From JAGXRK01 sp963714415 (GTDB lineage: Bacteria > Bacteroidota > Ignavibacteria > Ignavibacteriales > Ignavibacteriaceae), in NCBI GenBank assembly GCA_963714415.1, contig CAVQOL010000003.1:1-64000 (forward strand): DNA of 64,000 bases, in the 5' to 3' direction. The stretch's first letter is position 1. Each line of letters opens with the position of its first letter. The position numbers and the translations under genes were made by a program. A model generated the notes under the pieces. It searched no databases and was not told where the DNA came from. It was given only the letters and a program-made list of their open reading frames with translations. Shown piece by piece: positions 38,928 to 48,490 of the stretch.

Positions 38928-39065
38928 TGTAAATATCCATTTTTTTAGTTGGGTCTTAACCTAAAAGAATCTTTATTCTGAATCAATGAAATACGGATAT
39001 TATTTTAGGAATATTTTTCTGTATTTATTAATTGATTCTAGATCGATTCAAAGGTTGAGATTACA

Positions 39066-39096
39066 AAAGCCACATCCTTTAGTAAGGTGTGGCTTT
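39066..39096 (-). terminator. Hairpin terminator of mscL
   Basis: AAAGCCACA-(T)-CCTT pairs with AAGGTGTGGCTTT, a 13-bp stem with one bulged base and a four-base loop, 17 bases after the mscL stop. On the minus strand it ends in CTTTTGTAATCT, a weak U-tract, so termination efficiency is uncertain. Confidence 0.65.
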
Positions 39097-39113
39097 AAAT
39101 TTTATAAATGAAA

Positions 39114-39512
39114 TTATTTATTCAGCAGATCTCTAATTTCTGTAAGTAATTTTACATCTGCTGGTGGTTCAGGTGGAGCGGCAGGTTTTTCTTCTTCTTT
39201 TTTCTTAAGAGAATTCATTGCTTTGATTGCCATAAAAATTGCAAATGCAATAATTATGAAGTCAATTACGGTATTAATAAACATACCATATTTCAATGTT
39301 ACAGCTTCAACTCCTTCAGATGCTTCTTTTATCGTAACGGAAAGTGTGCTGAAATCAACTCCGCCTAAAAGAACTCCGATTGGCGGCATTATAACATCGC
39401 TAACAAAGGAGGAAACAATTTTGCCAAAAGCTCCACCAATGATTATACCTACAGCCATATCAACAACATTCCCTCTCATAGCGAATGCTTTGAATTCTTG
39501 CATCATTTTCAT
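39114..39512 (-). CDS. mscL: Large-conductance mechanosensitive channel
   Basis: 132 residues from the methionine of MKMMQEFKAFAMRGNVVD, preceded by GAAAGG; an upstream in-frame ATG 11 codons earlier has no such site and is not used. Two transmembrane helices (about 19-43 VVDMAVGIIIGGAFGKIVSSFVSDVI, and 72-98 FINTVIDFIIIAFAIFMAIKAM) and the cytoplasmic KKEEEKPAAPPEP linker and helix are typical. It opens to release solutes on sudden drops in osmolarity. Confidence 0.95.
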   Translation of the reverse strand: MKMMQEFKAFAMRGNVVDMAVGIIIGGAFGKIVSSFVSDVIMPPIGVLLGGVDFSTLSVTIKEASEGVEAVTLKYGMFINTVIDFIIIAFAIFMAIKAMNSLKKKEEEKPAAPPEPPADVKLLTEIRDLLNK

Positions 39513-39566
39513 GATTAGCCTTTCTTGTTTGTTATTGGAAAACAATATTTGAAATAAAATTTAATT

Positions 39567-40407
39567 TTAACCTCTGTTTCTTAAAGCAATTGCAATCCAT
39601 TCATCCATACGGATTGTTTCTGAGAATATAAATCCAAAAGAGTCATAAATTTCTAAAACATCTTTTTCATCAATATGCAGCAAACCTGAAAGTAATAAAA
39701 CTCCATTTGGCTTAATGCGAGAACTTATTTCGTCTGCTAATTCAATTAAAACATTCTTTTGAATATTTGCAATGATTATGTCAAAATTATTTTCTTCAAT
39801 TTTATCCAAAGTGCAAATTCTGAAATCTATTTGTTCTGTTGTACTATTTAAAGCGGAGTTCTCGATGCTGTTTTCATAACACCATTCATCGATGTCGTTT
39901 GCAATTGCAGTACGAAGCACCGAGTTTAATTGCAGCAATAGCAAGAATTCCGGTTCCGGTTCCAATATCAAGAACTTTCATTCCATCCTTAATATATTTT
40001 TCTTCAAGCTGAAGCATCATTTTTGTGGTCTGGTGTTCACCTGTTCCAAATGACATTTTGGGATCTAAAGTTAAAACAATTTCATTTTCCTTCGCGATAT
40101 ATTCTTTGAAAGTAGGTTTTATAATAATTCTATCAGTTACTCTTATAACGTCACGACTTTTTTCCCATTCTGCGTTCCAATTTTTATCTTCAATAAAATT
40201 TTCTTCAACAGAAAAGCTGAAAAGCATTTTATTATTTAAAAGATCATTTAGAATCAATTCAATATCATTCTTAGAAACGGAATCAGAAAAAACTTTAAGA
40301 CAATTGACTTCTTCACTTATACCGTTAATTTTTAGGTTCCAAAGTACACCGCTTAAAATATCAGGAATAAATGGTTCAGCAGTTACTATGAATTCTTTAT
40401 AAATCAT
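39567..40407 (-). CDS. prmA: Ribosomal protein L11 methyltransferase PrmA (frameshift)
   Basis: About 279 residues when repaired. SAM-dependent enzyme methylating L11. The N-terminal substrate domain is followed by the methyltransferase core: LTLDPKMSFGTGEHQTTKMMLQLEE, VLDIGTGTGILAIAAIKLGA (motif I) and NDIDEWCYENS (motif II), then FDIIIANIQKNVLIELADEI. One extra base near 39911-39917, directly after IAAIKLGA, breaks the frame within the SAM-binding site, and the sequence resumes as TAIANDIDEW. This is likely an assembly error. It sits 12 bases downstream of dacB on the same strand. Confidence 0.9.
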
Positions 40408-40419
40408 TAGTAGTTTTAA

Positions 40420-41844
40420 TTATCTATATTCAGCTAGAATTTTACAAATTTCATCCTGGAATTGTCTTGCTTTTGAAGTCATGTTAACATGATTTTGAAT
40501 CAGTATGGAAAAAGCAATTTGATTACCATTAGCAGCAGTTACATAACCGGAGAGGGCATTAACACCGCTAAGTGTTCCCGTTTTAGCCCGAACATTGTTG
40601 AATGCAGAAGAGTTTGTCATTCTTTTTGCAAGAGTGCCGTCAATTCCTGCAATTGGGAGAGTTTCCCAAAGTCTATAATAAATCTCTTGTTCATTTGTGT
40701 AAATATATTTGAGAAAATCTATTATTAGCTCTGCAGAAATTAAATTGTAATGTGAAGCACCTGAACCGTCTACAATTCTGTATTCATCAGGATCATGGCC
40801 GATTAATGAAATCAATTCATCTATTACTTTAATGCCGTTTTCAGCAGTTGCAGGTCGACCATAATTATTTTCAGCTAGTGCATATAAAACCATTTCGGCA
40901 CTTAAATTATTACTGTTTTTATTTACATTCGTTAATACTGTCATTAACGATGTTGTTATCGAGCCAAGATATTTATTAATAAAAGGTAATTTTGTTATGC
41001 CTATTTCACCGGTGAATGAAATCCCATTTTGGTTTAAAGTCTCTTTAAATAATGTAAGAAAATATAATTCGGGATTTAAGACATTAACCTGTTTATCACC
41101 ATTCTCATTATTTTCTTTCTCAAGACTAACTTTACCTGATGCAATAATTTCATTTTTCCTGTTAAACCAATTCCTGGTTACAGAAAAATCTTCTTCTTCT
41201 TTTTTTAATACAGTAATTGTCTGATTATTTACAGAAAAAAATCCGGAGTTTGGATTCAAAATGATATCAGCTTGCTGCCCGACATTTGCTCCATTAAGAG
41301 TAATACTTACAGAATTACCATTAATATTTAGAGCACTGAGATAAGGTGCATCTGTGGATGGATCATCGTCCCACATCCAGCCGACACCCCAGTAAAGTGA
41401 ATCCTTGAAAGAAAGGTCGGCATAAATATTTCCGACAATAGAATTAATATTTAATGCTTTAATTGCCAATACAAAATTTGAAAGATCTTCAGTTCGGAAT
41501 TCAGGATCACAGCCTCCTTCAATATAGAGATTCCCATATAAGGTGCTGCCTAAAATCTCTCCGTCGTAATAAAGCGATGTTAGAAATTGATAGTCAACTC
41601 CAAGTGTTAAAAGTCCTGCTATTGAAGTAAAAAGTTTCATATTTGATGCTGGATGCAAAAGCATTTTAGAGTTAACACGATACAAATACTCATCTGCAGT
41701 AAGATCATATATATCCGTTGCAATTAACGATGATTCAAAAAATTCATCCTTTAAAAGTTGATCTAATTTTTCTTTTAAGGTTTGTGACTGAGATACAGAT
41801 AAGCTGTTTAATAAAAATAAAAAAATGAGGATTTGTTTTATCAC
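40420..41844 (-). CDS. dacB: D-alanyl-D-alanine carboxypeptidase / endopeptidase (PBP4-like, S13)
   Basis: 474 residues with a signal peptide (cleavage near SVSQSQ). The penicillin-binding signatures are complete: SxxK as SNMK (Ser67-Lys70), SxN as SNN (about 312), and KTG in RAKTGTLSGVNAL (about 418). Long inserted domain between the first two motifs (about 100-300) is typical of the PBP4/S13 family. It cleaves the terminal D-Ala of peptidoglycan stem peptides and cross-links in the periplasm. Confidence 0.93.
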   Translation of the reverse strand: MIKQILIFLFLLNSLSVSQSQTLKEKLDQLLKDEFFESSLIATDIYDLTADEYLYRVNSKMLLHPASNMKLFTSIAGLLTLGVDYQFLTSLYYDGEILGSTLYGNLYIEGGCDPEFRTEDLSNFVLAIKALNINSIVGNIYADLSFKDSLYWGVGWMWDDDPSTDAPYLSALNINGNSVSITLNGANVGQQADIILNPNSGFFSVNNQTITVLKKEEEDFSVTRNWFNRKNEIIASGKVSLEKENNENGDKQVNVLNPELYFLTLFKETLNQNGISFTGEIGITKLPFINKYLGSITTSLMTVLTNVNKNSNNLSAEMVLYALAENNYGRPATAENGIKVIDELISLIGHDPDEYRIVDGSGASHYNLISAELIIDFLKYIYTNEQEIYYRLWETLPIAGIDGTLAKRMTNSSAFNNVRAKTGTLSGVNALSGYVTAANGNQIAFSILIQNHVNMTSKARQFQDEICKILAEYR

Positions 41845-41864
41845 TTTTGTCCTAAAATCATTTA

Positions 41865-43227
41865 TTAAAAATATTCTCTTATTCTAAATTCTGCGCCTAT
41901 TTCGTCTTCAACAACTTTGCGCGCTCTTTCTATTTCAACTTCATCAATCGTTACAACACTCATCACTACTTTTTTAACATATGGCTTTGAAAGTTTAGCA
42001 AAGTTTATCATTTCAAAGAAATGTTTTTCGTCTAATCGCATAAGCTCTGCATATTGTTTAGAATCAAAGGTATTGAAACTAATAGAAACAACATCAATAA
42101 GATTTTTCATTTCTGGTGTGATGTCGCGATGGTTTATCAGATTTCCGTGTCCATTTGTATTTAATCTTGTATTTCCGCCGTTTGCTTTAACATACTCAGC
42201 TACTTCTTTAACAATTTCCCATCTGATGGTTGGCTCTCCATATCCGCAAAAGACTATCTCATCATATTTTTTCGGATCACCAATTTCTTTAATATAAATT
42301 TCTGAAGAAGGTTCTTCGGATTTTTTCATGCCCAAATTATAACCGCTTATAAACGGAAAAGTTTTTCTTTTACAAAAAGTACAATCGGCGTTGCACCGAT
42401 TTGTTACATTTATGTAAAGAGATTTACCAAGCGGATATGTATAACTGACTCCTGGTGTTTTACCAATTCCAAATAAACGAAAAGCATTGTATGAAGTTAT
42501 TTTGGCAACTTCATCAACCGGCAGTTGATGTATTTCAGCAACCTTTTCGGCTACATATTTTACATAGGAAGGCTCATTTCTTTTACCGCGAAATGGTGAA
42601 GGAGTCATAAATGGTGAATCCGTTTCGAGAAGTAAATTTTCCAAACTGATTTTTTCAAGAACCGATCTTACATCACTTCTATTTTTGAAGGTGATATTTC
42701 CTGTAAAAGAAATAAAATGATTCATCTTAATAAATTCAAATGCGTCATTTAGGGAAGCATTAAAACAATGAAACTGAGCTTTCAAACCTCTTCCGCAATA
42801 ACTGGTAATGATATCCATCATATCTTTATCGGAATCACGATTATGCACAACAATCGGCAAGATTTAATTCTAATGCAAGTTCAATCTGTGCTTTGAAAGC
42901 ATGAATTTGTTTTTCCGGTGGTGAAAAATCATAATAATAATCTAATCCTATTTCACCGATGGCTACAATTTTTTTGTGCTGAGCCAATTGATGAATTTGT
43001 TCGATTATATTATCATTCCAATCTTTTGTTTCGTGTGGATGAACGCCAACTGTACCGTAAACCATATCATATTTATCACAAAGATCAATTACTTGTTTGG
43101 ACGTCTCAATATCCGTAGCCGGTACGATAATAAAATCCACACCATTTTGTTTGGCGCGTTCAATAACTTCATCAATATCTTCAGTGAAGTTTGGATAGAA
43201 TAAATGTGAATGAGTATCAATAAACAT
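41865..43227 (-). CDS. TatD-family hydrolase fused to radical SAM protein (frameshift)
   Basis: One polypeptide of about 453 residues when repaired. The N-terminal 260 residues are a TatD-type metal-dependent hydrolase: FIDTHSHLFY, GVHPHE, IGEIGLDYYYD, then PIVVHNRD, FHCFN and LLLETDSPFMTP. The C-terminal 190 residues (from TPGVSYTYPLGKSLYINVTNRCNADCTFCKR) form a radical SAM domain with CNADCTFC and FCGYGEPTIRW. The radical SAM type usually occurs as a separate gene beside tatD (TatD-associated rSAM); here the two are one gene. The frame breaks by one extra base near 42860 just before PIVVHNRD. Role of the rSAM half is unknown; TatD proteins act as 3'-5' exonucleases or deacylases. Confidence 0.88.
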
Positions 43228-43235
43228 AGCTTAAA

Positions 43236-44231
43236 CTAAATTACTTCTCCGATTAATAAAACATGTTCTTTATTATCATGAATTATCTGAAAAGCATGCG
43301 ATTCATCTTCTTTTGAAACTACTGCTATCAGACCGATACCAAGATTAAAAACTTTTCTCATCTCTTCAACTGAAATATTTCCTGTATTCTGGATGAGTTT
43401 AAATATTGACGGGAATTCCCAATTTCCCCAATGAATGTGCAAATCCAATCCTTTGGGAACTATTCTCATAGTATTGCCGACAATTCCACCGCCGGTAATA
43501 TGCGAGAAACCTTTTACATTAACATTTTCTTTCAGCTTTGTAATTATGTTCAGATAAGACTTATGAATTTTCAGAAGTTCATCACTAAGAGAGGATCCTA
43601 ATTCATCAATATGCTGATCGAGTTTGAATTTTGATAAGAGAACTTTTCTTGCAAGCGAATATCCATTTGTATGAAGACCGTTTGACGGAAAACCTAAAAG
43701 AATATCACCTTTTTTGATTTTACTCCCGTCAATAATTTTTTCTTTTTCAACTAATCCAACAATAGTTCCGGACATATCGTAATCACCTGTTTGATATAAT
43801 CCCGGCATTTCGGCAGTTTCACCTCCAATAAGCGCGCAATTATTTTCTTTACAAGCAATAGAAAAACCTTTTATAACTTCTGCAGCTATTTCTGGATCAA
43901 GTTTTCCCGTTGCGAAATAATCCAAAAAGAAAAGAGGTTTTGCGCCACAGACTGCAATATCATTCACACAATGATTAACCAAATCCTGACCAATTGTATC
44001 GTGCCTGTTGGCTTCAACAGCAATTTTTAATTTTGTTCCTACACCGTCAACACTTGAAACTAAAACGGGTTTTTTATAGCTCTGGAGATCCAACTCATAG
44101 AAAGCGCCAAAAAGTCCGATGTCTGTCAGTACTTGCTTATTAAAAGTCGATTTGGCATAGCCCTTAATTTTCTCAATGGTTTTCTCTCCGGCGTCTAAAT
44201 TTACCCCGGAAGATTTGTAAGTTTCTTCCAC
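43236..44231 (-). CDS. purM: Phosphoribosylformylglycinamidine cyclo-ligase
   Basis: 331 residues. Converts FGAM to AIR with ATP in purine synthesis. GVNLDAGEKTIEKIK, SSVDGVGTKLKIA, LVNHCVNDIAVCGAKPLFFLDYFATGKL, ALIGGETAEMPGLY and FSHITGGGIVGNTMRI are hallmark motifs. The start is GTG with a GGAG six bases upstream. The TatD fusion follows eight bases after its stop, so the two are co-transcribed; hrcA is divergent. Confidence 0.94.
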   Translation of the reverse strand: MEETYKSSGVNLDAGEKTIEKIKGYAKSTFNKQVLTDIGLFGAFYELDLQSYKKPVLVSSVDGVGTKLKIAVEANRHDTIGQDLVNHCVNDIAVCGAKPLFFLDYFATGKLDPEIAAEVIKGFSIACKENNCALIGGETAEMPGLYQTGDYDMSGTIVGLVEKEKIIDGSKIKKGDILLGFPSNGLHTNGYSLARKVLLSKFKLDQHIDELGSSLSDELLKIHKSYLNIITKLKENVNVKGFSHITGGGIVGNTMRIVPKGLDLHIHWGNWEFPSIFKLIQNTGNISVEEMRKVFNLGIGLIAVVSKEDESHAFQIIHDNKEHVLLIGEVI

Positions 44232-44447
44232 TAGTACTCCGACTATAATTAAAGAAAGTTCCCTTAATTTTTAACGAGAAATTAACATTATTAAATGTAT
44301 TAACAAAAAAGATTGAGTGTAAATCATTCACAATACTAATATTTAACTCGTACATTTCCTTAAAATGTTTTCGTGCCAGTTTCGGCAAAGTTTTTGAATA
44401 ATTGATATATTTGCACTCCAAATTTTAGTTAGTTTAGTAACGTTAAT

Positions 44448-45488
44448 ATGTTAGAACAAAAATTAAACGAACGAGAAAAAAGCATTCTTAGATCAATAGT
44501 GCAGCAGTTTATTCTTACTGCTTCGCCGGTCGGGTCGAAATATATCGTAAAAAAATATGATATCGGCTTTTCACCGGCTACGGTTAGAAATATTATGTCT
44601 GATCTGGAAGAATCCGGCTTTATCGATCATCCGCATACTTCTGCAGGAAGAGTTCCAACAGATAAAGGATATAGGTTTTACGTTGATTCACTTATGGATA
44701 TTCCAACTCTGAATCAGGCTGAAAAAGGAATTATAAATAAAAGCTTTAAAGTTGATATTGACGACACTGATGATCTGCTTAAGATTGCTACAAAACTAAT
44801 GAGCCAGATTACAAAGCAAATTGCTTGTGTTACATATCCAAAATTGGATCGTGGAATACTTCAGAAAATTCAATTAGTTAGTCTTTCTTCAACTAAATTA
44901 TTAATTGTTTTAAGCATTAAGTCGGGACTAGTAAAAACTATTACACTTGAAATTAAAAGTGAAGTGAAGGAATCGCAGCTTAATTATGTTGAATATTTAT
45001 TAAATGAAAGATTAGGCGGATTAGCTTTAGATGAGATACGGAAAACATTCAAGGAAAGATTTAGTGATGTTGGTGATTCAGATAAATCGATAATAAGAAT
45101 TTTTGTTGATTCGGTGGATAAGATTTTTGTTGATACAAAAACCGAAGATCGTGTTTTTGTAACAGGTGCTAAAAATGTAATTTATCAACCTGAATTTGAG
45201 GATCCCGAAAAATTTCAAAGTGTTATAGAACTGATTGAAGATAAAGATATCATCATTCATATTATGGAGAAGAAAGAAAAAGGTTCGGATGATATTTTTA
45301 TTTCTATTGGCAAGGAAAATAAAGATCTAAAACTTGAAGAATATAGTCTGATAACAAAAGAATATAATTACGGCGAAACTTCCGGTACACTTGGAATCAT
45401 CGGTCCGAAAAGGATGGAGTATTCCAAAGTTGTGGCAATAGTAGATTATATTGCTAAAATGTTATCTAAAGTTCTAAAAACCGGTTAA
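44448..45488 (+). CDS. hrcA: Heat-inducible transcription repressor HrcA
   Basis: 346 residues. The N-terminal winged helix (SILRSIVQQFILTASPVGSKYIVKKYDIGFSPATVRNIMSDLEESGFIDHPHTSAGRVPTDKGYRFYVD) binds CIRCE operators, followed by a GAF-like dimer domain. It heads an operon with grpE and dnaJ and should repress it and groES/groEL. I looked for a CIRCE element (TTAGCACTC-N9-GAGTGCTAA) upstream and found only a lone TTGCACTCC at 44410-44418 without its partner, so direct self-control here is not supported by the sequence. No strong ribosome binding site precedes the ATG. Confidence 0.93.
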   Translation: MLEQKLNEREKSILRSIVQQFILTASPVGSKYIVKKYDIGFSPATVRNIMSDLEESGFIDHPHTSAGRVPTDKGYRFYVDSLMDIPTLNQAEKGIINKSFKVDIDDTDDLLKIATKLMSQITKQIACVTYPKLDRGILQKIQLVSLSSTKLLIVLSIKSGLVKTITLEIKSEVKESQLNYVEYLLNERLGGLALDEIRKTFKERFSDVGDSDKSIIRIFVDSVDKIFVDTKTEDRVFVTGAKNVIYQPEFEDPEKFQSVIELIEDKDIIIHIMEKKEKGSDDIFISIGKENKDLKLEEYSLITKEYNYGETSGTLGIIGPKRMEYSKVVAIVDYIAKMLSKVLKTG

Positions 45489-45517
45489 ATAATAATTGCA
45501 GGAGTTAAATAGTTACA

Positions 45518-46099
45518 ATGAGTAAAGAAAAGAAGAATGAAAATAAAAATGAAAACGAAGAGGAATTAAAATTGAATGTTGAAGAAGAAAATCAAACCGA
45601 AGAAGCACCTCTAACCGATCAGCAATCGGATGAAAGAATTAAGGAATTAGAAATACAAGCAAGCGAGTGGCAAGATAAGTTTTTAAGAAAAGTTGCTGAG
45701 TTTGAGAACTATAAGCGAAGAACTGAGAACGATCAGTTAAATCTAATTAAATACGCTGCCGAGTCTTTTGTAATAAAACTTTTAGACGTAGTCGATGATT
45801 TTGAAAGATCGCTTGTCCACATTCAGGATGCTAAAGATACTTCTACAATAGAAGAAGGAATTAAACTTGTCTATAACAAACTATTGAAAACGCTGGAAGA
45901 GCAGGGAGTAAAAAAAATAGAATCAGTTGGTCAGCCATTTGATGTTAATTTTCACGAAGCTGTGATGCAAATGCAAAATGATTCTGTTCCTCCTCATACA
46001 GTTCTAGATGAAATTCAAAGCGGATATGTGTATAAGGATAGAGTAATCAGGCATTCTAAAGTAATTGTTAGTGATGAATCCAGCGGCGAGAAGGAATAA
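45518..46099 (+). CDS. grpE: Nucleotide exchange factor GrpE
   Basis: 193 residues. A long acidic, coiled-coil N-terminal half (KNENKNENEEELKLNVEEENQ; then WQDKFLRKVAEFENYKRRTENDQ) and the beta-rich head with KTLEEQGVKKIESVGQPFDVNFHEAVMQ and VIRHSKVIVSD. It dimerises and releases ADP from DnaK. GGAG lies upstream of the ATG. It is between hrcA and dnaJ; dnaK itself is not in this operon, which departs from the common hrcA-grpE-dnaK-dnaJ order. Confidence 0.94.
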   Translation: MSKEKKNENKNENEEELKLNVEEENQTEEAPLTDQQSDERIKELEIQASEWQDKFLRKVAEFENYKRRTENDQLNLIKYAAESFVIKLLDVVDDFERSLVHIQDAKDTSTIEEGIKLVYNKLLKTLEEQGVKKIESVGQPFDVNFHEAVMQMQNDSVPPHTVLDEIQSGYVYKDRVIRHSKVIVSDESSGEKE

Positions 46100-46107
46100 T
46101 ATTAACT

Positions 46108-47256
46108 ATGGCAAAGAGAGATTATTACGAAGTCCTTGGTGTGACAAAAAATGCGTCAAAGGAAGAACTGAAAAAAGCTTATCGGAAACAGGCTATGCAA
46201 TATCATCCGGACAGAAATCCTGATGATAAAAAAGCAGAAGAAAAATTTAAAGAGGCAGCCGAAGCTTATGAAATTTTAAATGATGATAACAAACGTGCAA
46301 GGTATGACAGATTTGGTCACGAAGGTGTAAGAGGAAGCGGTTTTGGTTCACCCGGATTTTCAGATATTAACGATATCTTTTCTCATTTCTCCGATATTTT
46401 TGGCGGCGGTTCTATTTTCGATGAATTCTTTGGAACTTCATCAAGGTCAAGAGGAAGAAGAAGAGGAACAGGAACTCCCGGAACTGATTTAAGAGTAACA
46501 TTAAAACTTACTCTTGAAGAAATTGCAACAGGAGTAAATAAAAAAATTAAAATTAAAAAACTAGTTAAGTGCGATCAGTGCAGCGGAAGCGGTGCTGCTG
46601 ATAGTTCAGCTAAAAAAACTTGTCCTGTTTGTCAGGGTTCAGGGGAAATAAGAAATGTTTCTAGATCAGTTTTTGGTCAGTTTGTAAATATCGTCGCTTG
46701 CAGTAACTGTGATGGTGAAGGGGAGGTTATTGATGTTCCCTGCAAAAAATGTTCGGGTGATGGCAGATATCAAAATGATGTTACGGTGAAAATAGATGTA
46801 CCCGCTGGTGTTCACGAAGGAAGTTATATGTCTTTGCGTGGAGAAGGTAATTCGGGAAAAAGAGGAGGATCACCCGGTGATATCATAGTTGTGTTTAAAG
46901 AACAAGAACACGAATATTTTTTTCGTGAAGATGACGATATAATTTATAGTTTGTTTATTAGTTTTCCTGAAGCAGTTCTTGGTGCAGAGGTTGATGTTCC
47001 AACTTTGAATGGTAAAGCAAGGTTAAAAATTGATCCCGGAACACCTAACGGAAAATTCTTAAAGATGACTGGCAAGGGAATAAAACATCTTAACCATGCT
47101 GGTTCCGGTGATCAAATTGTAAAAATAACTATTGATGTTCCGAAAAAATTAACTTCTCAAGAAAAAGAATTACTCAAAGAGTTGATGGAGCAACCCAACT
47201 TTAAAGGTGAGGTTAAAGATCAGGAAAAAGGTTTCTTTAAAAGATTCGGCTTATAA
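46108..47256 (+). CDS. dnaJ: Chaperone protein DnaJ
   Basis: 382 residues. J domain with the HPD tripeptide (YHPDRNPDD), Gly/Phe linker (about 75-120), four zinc motifs CDQCSGSG, CPVCQGSG, CSNCDGEG and CKKCSGDG (about 152-220), and the C-terminal peptide-binding domain (RLKIDPGTPNGKFLKMTGKGIK). It stimulates DnaK ATPase activity and delivers unfolded substrates. Eight bases after grpE. Confidence 0.96.
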   Translation: MAKRDYYEVLGVTKNASKEELKKAYRKQAMQYHPDRNPDDKKAEEKFKEAAEAYEILNDDNKRARYDRFGHEGVRGSGFGSPGFSDINDIFSHFSDIFGGGSIFDEFFGTSSRSRGRRRGTGTPGTDLRVTLKLTLEEIATGVNKKIKIKKLVKCDQCSGSGAADSSAKKTCPVCQGSGEIRNVSRSVFGQFVNIVACSNCDGEGEVIDVPCKKCSGDGRYQNDVTVKIDVPAGVHEGSYMSLRGEGNSGKRGGSPGDIIVVFKEQEHEYFFREDDDIIYSLFISFPEAVLGAEVDVPTLNGKARLKIDPGTPNGKFLKMTGKGIKHLNHAGSGDQIVKITIDVPKKLTSQEKELLKELMEQPNFKGEVKDQEKGFFKRFGL

Positions 47257-47388
47257 TTTTTTTGCGATTTATTTTAGATAAGAATTGTCTTTTTTGATTG
47301 AAATAAATTCAGAGTGTGTTATCTTAGTATTAGAAAAGTTCAACTAATTAATTAACTATTTCTAAACTATTTTTTATTGGCGGGGGTA

Positions 47389-47889
47389 ATGTTAGACAGG
47401 CTCTCAAAAAAAATAGGTTTTACTAATACGGAACTAAAAGTAGTTCTTTTTCTTACTTTTACTTTTATAGCAGGATTCACTTATAAAAATTTTTTCAAGG
47501 AAAAACCTGTACAAATTAATCCCGAATCTTTCGATTATTCAGTTCAGGACTCCCTTTTTTATAATCCTCCGGGTGAAAATTCGGTAGATTCATTAAAAAT
47601 GAACTTACTGAAAGAGGTTGATTATAAGCAAGAAGTTTTAGATTTTAACAATCGTAGTTTTAAGAAATCTACAAAAAAAACTTTACCTGTAGAAAACAGC
47701 ATAAATCTTAATTCTGCGGGATTAGAAGATTTAATGAAACTGCCAGGAATTGGCGAGAAAACAGCTCAAAGCATTTTAGACCTTAGAACTAAAATGGGTA
47801 AGTTTAAAAAGGTCGATGATCTCCTTAAAGTTAAGGGGATAGGTGATACAAAATTAAATAATATAAAAAAGTATATTTTCATCGAGTAA
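47389..47889 (+). CDS. ComEA-like helix-hairpin-helix protein
   Basis: About 166 residues. One N-terminal membrane segment (about 18-36, VVLFLTFTFIAGFTYKNFF), a linker, and tandem helix-hairpin-helix motifs: INLNSAGLEDLMKLPGIGEKTAQSILDLRTKMGKFKKVDDLLKVKGIGDTKLNNIKKYIF (about 107-165), the SLBB-less ComEA pattern that binds double-stranded DNA at the cell surface during natural transformation. The start is uncertain: the ATG at 47389 has a GGGGG too close, and a TTG at 47377 is possible. Followed by a pilin-like and a PilM-like gene, so it may belong to a DNA-uptake or pilus-like system. Confidence 0.75.
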   Translation: MLDRLSKKIGFTNTELKVVLFLTFTFIAGFTYKNFFKEKPVQINPESFDYSVQDSLFYNPPGENSVDSLKMNLLKEVDYKQEVLDFNNRSFKKSTKKTLPVENSINLNSAGLEDLMKLPGIGEKTAQSILDLRTKMGKFKKVDDLLKVKGIGDTKLNNIKKYIFIE

Positions 47890-47915
47890 AGACTTTTAAT
47901 TCTTCCGGAGGAAAA

Positions 47916-48476
47916 ATGAATTATAAATCCAATCAAGACCCCTGGTATGTTCATGCAGGGCTTTATACAGTTGTTGTAATATTAGTGCTTATCCTTATTA
48001 AGGTTGCTATTATTGATCCAAGTGATATTGTTGAAAAAGAAAAATACAACAGAACTGAAACACGTTTAAGAATGACAAATCTTAAAGAAGCTCAAATCCT
48101 TTGGGAGAAAAAGTATGGCCGATTTACAGATAATCTTGATGAACTTATTAAGTTTTTAGATTCTCCCTTTGTTGATAGTGTACGTAACTCGTTTGATTCG
48201 TTAACTTTGAGACCTGCAGATTCGTTTGTTAAATTAACGCATGGTGAATTCACACCTGAAAGTTTATTCGTCTCAACTAAATCCCGGCAACGATTTATTA
48301 TTTCTGTGGATACTACAATGTCAATAGATACAGTTGTTACAACAAGAGGAAGATTTTTAAGAGTAGATTCTACTTTGAAAATCGGCACAAGATATTTAAT
48401 TGCAGATCCTGATGGTTACGGTACAATTGGCAGCATTGAAAGCGATGCTCTAAAAAATACCGCTTCCTGGGAATAA
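47916..48476 (+). CDS. Membrane-anchored protein, pseudopilin-like
   Basis: 186 residues. One hydrophobic segment near the N-terminus (about 13-30, GLYTVVVILVLILIKVAII), then the helix RLRMTNLKEAQILWEKKYGRFTDNLDELIKFL, an arrangement reminiscent of pseudopilins and their partners, but without a prepilin cleavage site (no G-F-T-L-x-E). The rest is beta-rich with repeated Ser/Asp/Val patterns. I do not recognise a family. A GGAGG ribosome binding site precedes the ATG. Its neighbours are a ComEA-like and a PilM-like gene. Confidence 0.65.
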   Translation: MNYKSNQDPWYVHAGLYTVVVILVLILIKVAIIDPSDIVEKEKYNRTETRLRMTNLKEAQILWEKKYGRFTDNLDELIKFLDSPFVDSVRNSFDSLTLRPADSFVKLTHGEFTPESLFVSTKSRQRFIISVDTTMSIDTVVTTRGRFLRVDSTLKIGTRYLIADPDGYGTIGSIESDALKNTASWE

Positions 48477-48490
48477 TTGTTAATGATATA

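Noticed and set aside
44173..44421. Minus-strand frame of 82 codons in the purM-hrcA spacer
   Set aside because: It overlaps the purM start, lacks a ribosome binding site and has spacer composition.
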